NCBI GenBank assembly: GCA_029237695.1
Contig: CM055265.1
Location: 116,720,067-116,784,066 of the forward strand
From: Conchocele bisecta
Lineage: Eukaryota > Mollusca > Bivalvia > Lucinida > Thyasiridae
Direction of reading: 5' to 3'
Length of the DNA: 64,000 nucleotides
The position numbers were made by a program, and so were the translations under genes. The notes under the pieces were generated by a model that was not told where the DNA came from, made no database searches, and saw nothing but the letters and a program-made list of their open reading frames with translations. This document shows, in pieces, positions 42,681-53,172 of the stretch (its first letter is position 1; each line of letters starts with the position of its first letter).

Positions 42681-44734
42681 CAAGAGGGCCATGATGGCCC
42701 TAATTCGCTCACCTGACTCCATGAACACCAGAGGAGAATGTGACATAGAGTTCATGTGTTTTAAAAAAATTGTGCTATTTTTAGATGGCGGTCATCTTGG
42801 ATTAAGCAATGACTCTCATTTTACCAAATCTGAAAATGCTTCACCCAAGGATCTTAACTTACTATGAAGTTTGGCCATCATCGGCCATGTGGTTTCTGAG
42901 AAAAAGACGTTCAAAATCTCGAATAAATGACCTTTTGGCGGCCATCATGGATGACATAATCATCCGATTCCGACAAATATTGCACCAGAGCAATCGCCTC
43001 ATCGATACCTTCAATTTGATACATGACATTAGCATATTCGGTCAAAAATAAAATTTGACCCCACGGGCCACGCAAATTTTTGACCCTGGTGTCACCATTT
43101 TCACAAATTTGAAAGAGCATTGTATATCAATCATTCCTACCAAGTTTCATCGAAATCCAGCTAGCGGTTCATGAGAAGAAGATTTAAGAATTTGTGCTAT
43201 TTTTAGCGGTCGGCCATCTTGGATTAGCGACGACCTCCATTTTAGCAAATCTTGAAAAGGCTTCACCCATGGACCATAACTTTTAAGTTTGGCCACCATG
43301 GGCCAAGCGGTTCATGTGAAGAAGAATTTTGAAATCTCTAATAAAAGAACCTTTTGACCTTTCGGCGGCCATCTTGGATGACATAACCATCCGATTTCGC
43401 CAAAAAATGCACAAGAGTGATTGCCTCATTGATACATTCGATTTGATATATAACATGACCATATTCAGTCAAAAAGAAAATTTGACCACACGGGCCACGC
43501 CCATTTTTGACTCCGGGGTAACCATTTTAACAACTTTGAAAGAGCATTGTACATCGATCATTCCTACCAAGTTTCGTCGAAATCCAGCTAGCGGTTCATG
43601 AGAAGAAGATTTTTTAAGAATTTATGCTATTTTTAGACGGCGGCCATCTTGGATTAGCGATGACCTCCATTTTAACAAATCTGAAAAGGCTTCACCCATG
43701 GACCATATCTCTTACGTTTGGCTACCATGGGCCAAGCGGTTCATGTGAAGAAGAATTTTGAAATCTCTAATAAAAGAACGACCTTTTGACCTTTCGGCGG
43801 CCATCTTGGATGATCTAACCATCCGATTTCGACAAAAAATGCACCAGAGTGATCGCCTCGTTGATACCTTCAATTTGGTATATGACATGACCATATTTGT
43901 TCAAAAATAAAATTTGACCCCAATTTGACCCCACGGACCACGCCCATTTTTGACCCCGGGGTGACCATTTTAACAACTTTGAAAGAGCATTGTACATCGA
44001 TCATTCCTACCAAGTTTTGCCGAAATCCAGCTAGCGGTTTATGACAAGAAGATATTTTAAGAATTTATGCTATTTTTAGACGGCGGCCATCTTGGATTAG
44101 CGATGACCTCCATTTTAACAAATCTGAAAATGCTTCACCGATGGACCATAACTTTTAAGTTTGGCTACCATGAGCCAAGCGGTTCATGTTTGGAAGAATT
44201 TTGAAATGTCTAATAAAAGAACGACCTTTTGACCTTTCGGCGGCCATCTTGGATGACCTAACCATCCGATTTCGACAAATAATGCACCAGAGTGATCGCC
44301 TCGTTGATACCTTCAATTTGATATATGACAAGACCATATTCGGTCAAAAATAAAATTTTACGCCAATTTGACCCCACGGACCACGGGGTCACCATTTTAA
44401 CAACTTTGAAAGAGCATTGTACATTGATCAGTCCTACCAAGTTTTGTCGAAATCCGGTCGGCGGTTCTTGAGAAGATTTTTGAAGAATTTGTGCTATTTT
44501 TAGACGGCGGCCATCTTGGATTATGTAATGATGTAATTTTAACAATTTTGTAATCCCCCTACCAAAGGACCATGACCATGAAGTTTGGTGACTATAGGCC
44601 CAATGGTTACCGAGGAGAAGACGTTTGAAAATGTTCACGGACGACGACGACGACGACTACGGACGACGGACGACGGACGACGGACACATTGCGGTAACAA
44701 TAGCTCACATGAGCTTCGCTCAGGTGAGCTAAAA
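42681..44734 (+). mobile_element. Helitron-like or pearl-like non-autonomous element with internal tandem repeats
   Basis: The left end carries a GGGCCATGATGGCCC hairpin near ACAAGAGGGCC. The right end has the hairpin GAGCTTCGCTC within AGCTCACATGAGC..GTGAGCT, followed at once by CTAA, like a Helitron CTRR terminus. Between them lie about five units of 424-444 bases. A GACGACGGACGACGGAC run precedes the end. A 50-base end of the family is also at 12,777-12,826. The class is inferred. Confidence 0.55.
42788..44520 (+). repeat. Tandem repeat, about 430-base unit, four full copies and part of a fifth
   Basis: GGCGGCCATCTTGGATTA recurs near 42,787, 43,211, 43,641, 44,084 and 44,508. Units include CCGATTTCGACAAA and AACTTTGAAAGAGCATTGTA. 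Short recurring frames are artefacts. Confidence 0.9.
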
Positions 44735-45299
44735 ATGGGAATTATGGAATTTATGACCCGTGTAGCTCCTGATCAAATAGCACACTCTTGTTGCCTGATA
44801 ACAAGCTACGATGCTTGTTACAAGCACAACAGGCGTTTCATTGATGGAGTGGCGAACAGTGCAGATCCTGATCAGACTGCGAATGCACAGTGTGATCTGG
44901 ATCTACACTGGTCGCAAAACCCATAAGCCCCATTTCTCACATATTTGCCATCATTGTAGAACCTGGTCTACTGTTTCAACTGAATGGTGAACAGCACTCT
45001 GATGTGGGTCTATGCTAGTTGCAGATGTGGTTAGGTCCCTTTTGTAACAGAGGGCCGATTTATTCATCCATGATCTAGCCTCATTACAGAATTATCATCT
45101 TCTCACATACACGGTGGGTATAGTAAATCACGGGCACACAATATATTACATAAAGTATGGTCTGAAATGTGTGATATTTCTTACCCGATTCGGTGCACCC
45201 ATCCAAATAGCAGGTGCCCGTGACATACCATACCCACCGTGACATAGGGTAATTGGATATAATAGGGATGATAATATTATTTGGCACTGAAATAACAAT
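44735..45299. other. R2 copy and unique DNA
   Basis: 44,770-44,940 holds a fairly complete R2 (CAGTGCAGATCCTGATCAGAC; CCCATAAGCCCCATTTCTC). The remainder has no gene. Confidence 0.6.
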
Positions 45300-45800
45300 A
45301 CTCAGGTGCCATGTGCCCTCAGTGTATGGGATCACGAGGTCTATTGTTTGTCTGGAGTAATGGCTGCACCCACGAGCTCTCGGGTAAATCTCATTTTTCA
45401 TCATTTACGACTGCGGTTTCTTCCTTTTAATGATGACCATGTTCCATCTGTTAACACTACGAGTCGCCAATATCAAATTTCGCAGCATTACTTATGTAGT
45501 GGAACATTCTGCAGAGAAATTTGAATCGGACGGAAACGAACGTTCTTTAAACTTGATCCGATTCAAATTTCTCTGCAGAATGTTCAGACCAACTACATAA
45601 GTAATGTTGCTAAATTTGGTATTGCGAGACCCGTAGTGTAACGGCTGGAACATGGTCATCATGGAAGAAACGCAGTCGTATTGATGAAAAATAGATTTAC
45701 CCCGAGACCTCATGGGTGCCGCCATTACTCCGGACAAAACAATAGACCACGTGATCCCATACCCCAGGTGCCCATACCATATCACAACACTTGGCACCGG
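45300..45800. mobile_element. Large imperfect fold-back, about 240-base arms
   Basis: 45,300-45,535 is repeated in reverse at 45,554-45,800. The inner stem (ATTCTGCAGAGAAATTTGAA) is nearly perfect and the outer part is more diverged (GTAATGGCTGCACCCACGAG against its reverse). Both strands show open frames produced by the symmetry. Confidence 0.85.
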
Positions 45801-45914
45801 GGAGGGGCAATTTCACTAAACTGTGTACAAGTAAAATGTTTGTAAGTGAAAAATTATGATAGTCTGTAAATTTCACATTATCAATGTTTTCCTGTAAACA
45901 CTTATTGGATGTAT

Positions 45915-45958
45915 ATTTATTGAGCATAGGCTGCATATGCAGCCTATGCTCAATAAAT
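45915..45958. repeat. Perfect 44-base palindrome without a spacer
   Basis: ATTTATTGAGCATAGGCTGC then AT is followed directly by its exact reverse complement. Confidence 0.97.
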
Positions 45959-46069
45959 GTAAATCCATCAATTGAAATTTCCAGACGAACATTTTAGTCG
46001 TACAAAGTTTAATGAAACGGGCCCCAGGTGTGGTACTGCTGGCAAGCTCCATTAACCCATTACTGTATA

Positions 46070-47560
46070 CATTCAGGTTATTCTAATTTCAGGTCTGACT
46101 ATAGAATTTTCCCACATCCACTCGGGAGAAATGTGGGATTCGACCCCGTTAACCTGGCCTAAAATAACCTTAGTTGTTGACAGGCCGTTAAACACCACTA
46201 AATAAACAAATAATAATGCACAGAAGTATATGTTGTTGCCACTCATTTGAACCGTCTCATCGAGAAGGTTCAAATGAGTGGTCACAACATATACTTTCAT
46301 GGAGAAATAAACAAAATAATGAGAAATACGAAAAATAGTGAACATTATTTAAATTTGGTGTATTCAGCATGTACATACAAAGGGATAAGCAATATATGAA
46401 TCCTGGTAAGGATGGATTCACCATTAAACGTACATTCCCACTCAGTAGACACAGAATGTTCTTTATAGGAATTAAATAAGTGTATAATTGTGTCGCTATT
46501 CCACCAATTCTAAAAATTATGAGTGCCCGCTATACAGATATAATAATTTAGTAACATGTATTTTACTGATAGTGACTCGCGGTGGTATCAGGCTATTTTT
46601 CATATGCAAATGAGGCATGATATTTTTTTTCATTATTTATACTAATTAAATGCGTTACCTGAAAAAATAATATCTTCAACAGATTATAAAGTATGATCAT
46701 TGCACATCAAAAAATAAATACAGAGAATAGATAGTAATGTCTGTTACCATTTTAGGGAAACAGTTTAACACGGTTATCGCCCCTGATATCATTGTGGAAA
46801 TTTACATCTGTTATAAAATATATCATAATACCAATCAATACACAGTTTGTGCCTACTGAATGGGCATGTACCTTTAAGCACATCCTCCCCCCCCCCCCAC
46901 CAAGGGCATGATGCGGATGGATACTTGCTATTGGTAGCGATCTCGCTATGAATTGGACTGACTGGAGAAGCAGAGCTTATGGCATAACCATTTGAACCCG
47001 AAAGCCCGCTATAGCGGTTTATGCCAACAGTGCAGATCCAGATGAGCCGGCTCGTAGCGAGCCGTCTCATCAGGATCTGCACTTTTTTAAAAGTAATTTA
47101 TATTTTTGAGAACAAAAAATATCCCATTTTCACACGAGTCTGAAAATAATTTTGTGACAGTTGGATTGGTTGCAAAATTAACATATCAAAATCCATTCCA
47201 GTTACTTAGGGGTGAAAGGGTTAACTTCTGATTTGCTAGCAAATACGAGACACGACATGTGATTTCGTACCTACAGTATGTGTGATGTTTCATGATACAT
47301 AATTACAAAATGTATGATATTTTCCGTAAATGAAATCAAAAGTTCACTTTTCATAGTAATTGTGAAATTCAATTCTGCTATTTTGAAAATTGTGTCCTCT
47401 TTCGACGTCATTTACAGAAAAGATCACAGTTTCTGTAAACATATTTCATGAAAAATCGCATATGTTCTCGGGTGCAAAATCGCATGACGCGTCTCATATG
47501 TTTCCATGTACTGTAATACACTATTCTTTAGCAGTATTCAGTGTTAGCTAGTATTCACTA
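46070..47560. other. Right-arm-only insertion with repeat fragments
   Basis: A short R1 piece (46,070-46,205), an FB3 hairpin (46,222-46,300), a diverged block related to the 26,065/26,385 blocks (46,440-46,700) and R2 words (46,940-47,090). No gene. Confidence 0.6.
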
Positions 47561-47561
47561 T

Positions 47562-47915
47562 AGGAATGAATGGCCTTTTTGTGGAATTTATCGGGGTATA
47601 AACTTGGAAAACTCGCGGGAATACTGGACGAAGGCCGGAAGGCCTCGTCCAGTATTCCCGCGACTTTTCCACGTTTATATCCCCGATAAATTCAACAAAA
47701 AGGCCATTCATTCCTTATAATTCCAGCATTTTAAATAAATTAATTAAGAAAATGTGTTTATTTTCCGTTTTCTTAAGAATTATTTTAACTGCGCCTGACG
47801 GTTACGGAAAGTAGTTCGGCATGGAGTTTACTGGGATATAAATTTTGTACGGAGACTTGCAACGGACCAATCAAATGTTAGGGAATTGTGTAAATATTTT
47901 TGTGCTGGAATTATA
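47562..47915. mobile_element. Composite fold-back FB1
   Basis: Reverse orientation: hairpin first (AGGAATGAATGGCC), then the ATAATTCCAGCA-ended part, finishing GTGCTGGAATTATA. Confidence 0.9.
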
Positions 47916-48069
47916 AAGGCCATAAATAAGATTTCTCTAGTTGGTGACACTCGTGCGAAAATATTTTTTAATTCCAATAGTGTATTGCAGTTTGAAGATA
48001 CATATGCATATCATCATACTGATGTATTGTTGAAACAAGTTCAATTATGTATACACATGACATACAGTG

Positions 48070-48460
48070 TATGCAAGTGGATGGCAGGCGAGAGCACGCG
48101 ATGGGTAATTTAACGATCAGGGTTCATCCTTACCGGAATCCCGACTTGAGACCTGGTTTGGCCCTCACATATGTCTTTGGCATTTTGTATGCGACTGTTG
48201 AATCTGGTTATACCCCTTATGTGAGTATTACGATATTCGTAATCCTATTTTAGGGGAAGGGGCCAAGTGACTTGGTGTGGTATGGCACCAGGTCAGTTTA
48301 TTCTAATTTCAGGGCTGAATATACTTGTTCTTGATGTAAATATTCCGTTCTGATTTTGGGATTTTCCCCCCAATGAAGCAGGTTAAAATGGGGTCGAACC
48401 CATTTGCCCGGCCTTACACGACCTTAGCTGTTGATAGGCCATTAAACACTAATAAACAAA
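48070..48460 (+). repeat. R1 repeat, right member of a direct pair
   Basis: See 41,575-41,925. It ends with the TAATAAACAAACAAACAAAA tail that is also found in the left-arm copy. Confidence 0.8.
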
Positions 48461-48614
48461 CAAACAAAACAAACAGTGAATGCAAACAGTTTATAGTTTC
48501 TCATCTTTCAGGAACATTTACCGTGCCTCTATAACCGTATCAACAATTTAACTTAACCCATTTCAGTCTAATGCGTACAATCACTTTTGTAAACAAAAAA
48601 ATCATTATTTTGTT

Positions 48615-48712
48615 TATTTCTCCATGAAGGTATATGTTGTTACCACTAATTTGAACCGTCTCGTTGAGACGGTTCAAATGAGTGGTAACAACATACACTT
48701 TCGAGATGAAAG
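48615..48712. repeat. Fold-back family FB3, both arms
   Basis: GTTGTTACCACTAATTTGAA is paired with its reverse around CTCGTTGAG. The left-arm counterpart (27,400-27,500) has one arm only. Confidence 0.85.
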
Positions 48713-50266
48713 AAAGAAAATAGGGATTTTTCTCTCTTAAAGGTTTCATACTACTATATTTGCATCCCGTCTTTAACGGGTTAACGTTTTAATCAACTAT
48801 TCATGTTCTGCATGTTTGACTGTCAAAGTGGAGTACACTATACCACAGGTGGAAGTCTCGGGCATGCGACATAAAAAAGTACAATGAAAAATCCCATTAC
48901 CCCACCCACCTGTAACATACAGTACAGATGGGTGGTGTAATTGGATTTGTTTCAGCGCACATTTACGACACAGGTCCGCGTGTTCCACCTGTGCACTATA
49001 CATGAATAACTGCTCAATTCTGCTTGAAAATATGTGACTAACTGGAGAAACGGGGTTAATTCATTTTGCGATCATTGTCCAACGAGATCTGGGTCTGTAT
49101 TGTTTGGTATTCAGTCTGTGAAACATGTGTGCCATCACAAGATGCATGCAGCTGTCTGAGCATGTACTCAAATTTTAAAATCAGCCTGCTTAAGATCGGG
49201 CTCAGGCAATCTGCCCTGATGTGTTGGTAACTCGGGCTCAACCAAAGTGACTGTCTTTGAGTTCAAAACGTTTTAATGTTTTATTTTTTAAATACAGGCA
49301 TTCAAGCAATAACATGCAGTGGGTTAGTAGCAGAACTGTAACAGAACTGTAACATTACTTTACTCCTGTAACCGTATGTAAGTATGTACGCTTACTGGAG
49401 TTAAGTAGTGTTACGTATCCGCATCTAGCAGTGGATGGGATTCACAGATGGCATATTTTGTCGTGCCAGATCACATCTCTACAGTATGTTCCACATCATC
49501 TGGACACATCTAATATGAACATGTTAATACTTAGGTTTGTAAAAGTGTAATAAAAAGTTGCAAAAACCATAGCTTGTATGTTGTATTTGTGTATTCCACT
49601 ACAACTTCCAAGACCAGATACAACAAGAAATGGCATCGGTACACAAAGCAAATCCCATGCTGGCAACTAAGAACAACCTACTGAACTCAGTAGGCACAAA
49701 ACTGTTCTTTAGAGGAATTAAATAAGTGTGTAATTGTTTCACTATTCCACCAGTTCTAAAACTTACGAGTGCCCGCTATACAGATATAATCATTTATGAA
49801 TCATTATTTTACTGTTAGTGACGCGCGGTGGTATCGGGCTATTTTCATATGCAAATGAGGCATGCTATTTTTTAATTATTTATACTAATTAAATGTATCA
49901 CCTGAAAAAATAATACTTTCGACAGATTATAAAATATGATCATTCCACATCAAAAAGTAAATACATATAATAAACAGTAATGTCCGTTAACATGTTAAAG
50001 GTACATGCCCACGCAGTAGGCACAGAATGTTCTTTACAGGAATTAAATAAGTGTATAATTATGTCGCTATTCCACCAGTTCTAAACATTACGAGTGCCCG
50101 CTATACAAATATAATCATTTATTAATTATCAATTTACTGTTAGCGACGCGCGGCGGAAACAGTCTATTTTGATAATGTGCGGGGACGACGACTTTCACAT
50201 CACGGCTTGCGGTGCGCATACTACGCACGCCAATAGGCTTCCCAATGTGTAAACAAGAATATCAAC
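48713..50266. other. Mirrored intergenic DNA, no gene seen
   Basis: Reverse counterpart of 25,916-27,395 with the same two CTGGTGGAATAG-type blocks. No supported gene. Confidence 0.6.
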
Positions 50267-50485
50267 ATGTCGAAATGTCCAGGACGGAAATTATATGAAA
50301 CGGCATCGGCCAAAACAAAGGCGAAATGTCTGAGGGACAGGCAGTACAGAGAGAGAGAGTGGTTAATATTGGCGACCGAGATCACAAATGGAAAGAGTTA
50401 CGTGGAGATTTATATTTGGACTCGAACAGAGATTTTTCTTCTCAACTTCCGATACTTCACTGCGCATGTCAAAGATGTGATATGA
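50267..50485 (+). pseudogene. Possible degenerate first exon (right arm)
   Basis: The frame starts MSKCPGRKLYETASAKTKAK and continues basic and Arg/Glu-rich (DRQYREREW). After a short GAGAGA tract a different frame in the same DNA also looks protein-like, so an original exon has probably been frameshifted. Identity is unknown. Confidence 0.25.
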
Positions 50486-51149
50486 TTGACCGTGTCACGT
50501 GACGCGTGTTGGTAAAAATAGCACGAGGTCGGAAAATACCCTTTCTGGTCGCGGCATATAAAATGCGATTTAACACCAATTAACACGCACCGTGATTAAA
50601 AATAACTCGTTAGTGGGTAGACAAATGGCTCATATAAGGCAGGACAGAAAATGAAAAGTAGTAGTACAGTGTAACCTGCTGTGTGGGCTTTAAGGAAACA
50701 CGGTTATCGCCCTTGATATCAGTGTAGAAATTTAGGTCGGATATAAAATGTATACTAATGCCAATCAATACGTGGAGTAATGGTGAATGAATGTTTAGTT
50801 CGCCAGAAAAATGTCTCGGATGATGTCTCTGATATAAAGACATTTTGTGCCTACTGAGTGGGCATGTACCTTTAATATCTCGTCATCTACTGAAGCGATT
50901 TTGACATGTTAAGCGCAGATAAACCTGAAAATTGAATAGCAACACCTGCCGATGTCCTCGTCCTTATACATTTAGCCGTTTATGAGTAATTTCGAGACGA
51001 CCTACATTTTGCTGGAAATATTATTGCATGTCAACAATACTCTATCAGGGCCTCGTGTGTTCGTGTGTTTCTTTTGGCGCCTATAAACTGCATTTTCTAC
51101 CGATTTCTGGGTATATTCTGGATCCAAGTGCACCCCATCTTTCCTTCCT
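50486..51149. other. Mirrored intergenic DNA, no gene seen
   Basis: Counterpart of 25,005-25,690. No supported feature. Confidence 0.55.
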
Positions 51150-51640
51150 TATTTCCAAAATTTATATCCCAGTAAACTCCCATGCCGAACTACTTTCCGT
51201 AACCGTGAGGCGCAGTTAAAATAATTCTTAAGAAAACGGAAAATAAACACATTTTCTTGATGAATTTATTTCAAATGCTGGAATTATAAGGAATGAATGG
51301 CCTTTTTGTTGAATTTATCGGGGATATAAACTTGGAAAAGTCGCGGGAATACTGGACGAGGCCTTCCGGCCTTCGTCCAGTATTCCCGCGACTTTTCCAA
51401 GTTTATACCCCGATAAATTCAACAAAAAGGCCATTCATTCCTATTATAACCAATAGGATAAAAATAAACAATTGGCGATAAAAAATTACAATTTTCGAAA
51501 AAAAAAAAAATCTTTTCTTTTTTTTTCTCGAAAATTGTATTTTTTTATAGCCAATTGTTTATTTTTATCGCCAATTGCGAAAGTGGCTTTTCCAAGTTTA
51601 TACCCCGATAAATTCCACAAAAAGGCCATTCATTCCTATA
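51150..51640. mobile_element. Nested FB1 fold-back cluster (right arm)
   Basis: It contains a truncated first part (51,150-51,285), a full hairpin (51,287-51,446), the CAATTGGCGATAAAAA hairpin with an enlarged T/A centre, and a half hairpin ending at 51,640. Confidence 0.8.
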
Positions 51641-51902
51641 TTAAATATGAGGAGACATAGATGGATGCCAATGATGCTGAACATGGAGCGGAAGGTCATG
51701 CGAGTTACCTACTGTGCTAGAGTTATAAGACGGTGAGTGGACGGGGGATATCTGTACATTTTTCAAATCGATCGAGTAGTTACAGTGGGTGAATCCATTA
51801 TTAACTCTTTGCATGCTGGGAAACTTGTGGGCTATAAATAGTTCAAAACTAGCGGACAAAAATTCATCATATTTTCTTGTATTTCTCCCCGTAAATATCA
51901 CG

Positions 51903-51972
51903 AATATGTCTTGGAATTTCATTAGAATTGAGTCCTCGGGACTCAATTCTAATGAAATTTCAAGACATATTT
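51903..51972. repeat. Hairpin with ATGTCTTGGAATTTC arms
   Basis: Arms of about 32 bases around CTCGGGA. Mirrored at 23,021-23,092. Confidence 0.85.
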
Positions 51973-52816
51973 ACAAAGAGAAATAAAACATATACTCCTA
52001 ATTCGTTTGGCGGATATTTTCGCCGCTAGCATGCAGAGTTAAATATCGTGGATGGGAGCTATTACATGTATTCCATCCTCCATATTCGTCAAAACTTGCC
52101 CCTTGTGATTTCTTTTTTTTAAATCCCGTACACGAAAAGCCGCATGAAGGGACGGACTCCTTTGGCGATGTCAGCAATTAATAATGTTACTGCCGGTATG
52201 CCAGGTGCTATGTTTGAACAAACGTACATTTATAGGCATCACCGTTGTCGTGAGTGCATACAGGACTGTTGTGTTTATTTTGAAAAATAATTCATTGTGC
52301 GAGCATGAAATAAAAGCATGGTCATGTTTTTCTTCTATTGAACAATAAGGTGCATAACATTTACATAACGTCATTTTGACGTTGGGCCTCATATCGCGTG
52401 ATGACGTTGCGTTGGTAATGATAAACATGTCCATGATATATTTATGAGGAGTTATGAATATGAAATCGATGCAGCACTTATAAATCATCCTGTATGTGAA
52501 TTTTCAGACAGTCAACCCAACAAACATGGACTATACAGAACGTGTCCGGGTAATTTATGAACAACCCTCTCGTATATTGTTTCCACTGCAGTTGACAGAT
52601 ATGTGGCTGTGATTGGAGAAATGGGGCTTATGGGATTTATGGTCAGTTTAGCTTGGTAAAAATCAATACTGCTGCATGTACTTAGAATCATAATGCAGGT
52701 GCTATGGAACAGAACGGTGAACAGCGTAGATCCTGTTCAGACGGTGCAGATGCATAGGCTAATCTGGATCTTTACTGGTCGCAAATTTCATAAGTCCCAA
52801 TCATTTGTCCAGTCAT
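51973..52816. other. Mirrored intergenic DNA with R2
   Basis: R2 words occur at 52,590-52,810. No supported gene. Confidence 0.6.
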
Positions 52817-53167
52817 TATAGGAATGAATGGCCTTTTTGTGGAATTTATCGGGGTATAAACTAGGAAAAGTCACGGGAATACTGGACGAAGGCCGGAAGG
52901 CCTCGTCCAGTATTCTCGCGACTTTTCCAAGTTTATATCCCCAATAAATTCCACAAAAAGGCCATTCATTCCTTATAATTCCAGCATTTGAAATAAATTC
53001 ATCAAGAAAATGTGTTTATTTTCTGTTTTATTTTAACTGCGCTTCACGATTACGGAAAGTAGTTCAGCGTGGGAGTTTACTGGGATATACATTTTGGACA
53101 GAGACTTGCTACGGGCCAATTAAATGTTAGGGAATTGTGTAAATATTTTTCTGCTGGAATTATAGAC
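52817..53167. mobile_element. Composite fold-back FB1 next to the right asteroid gene
   Basis: Counterpart of 21,832-22,176, ending a few bases beyond the asteroid stop codon. In reverse it offers AATAAA signals to the gene. Confidence 0.9.
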
Positions 53168-53172
53168 ACATA

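Noticed and set aside
42598..44926. Open frames in the 430-base tandem element
   Set aside because: They recur with the repeat on both strands and have no protein features.
27146..49003. Conserved 68-residue protein identical in both arms
   Set aside because: Surrounding non-coding DNA is equally identical, so no coding constraint is shown.
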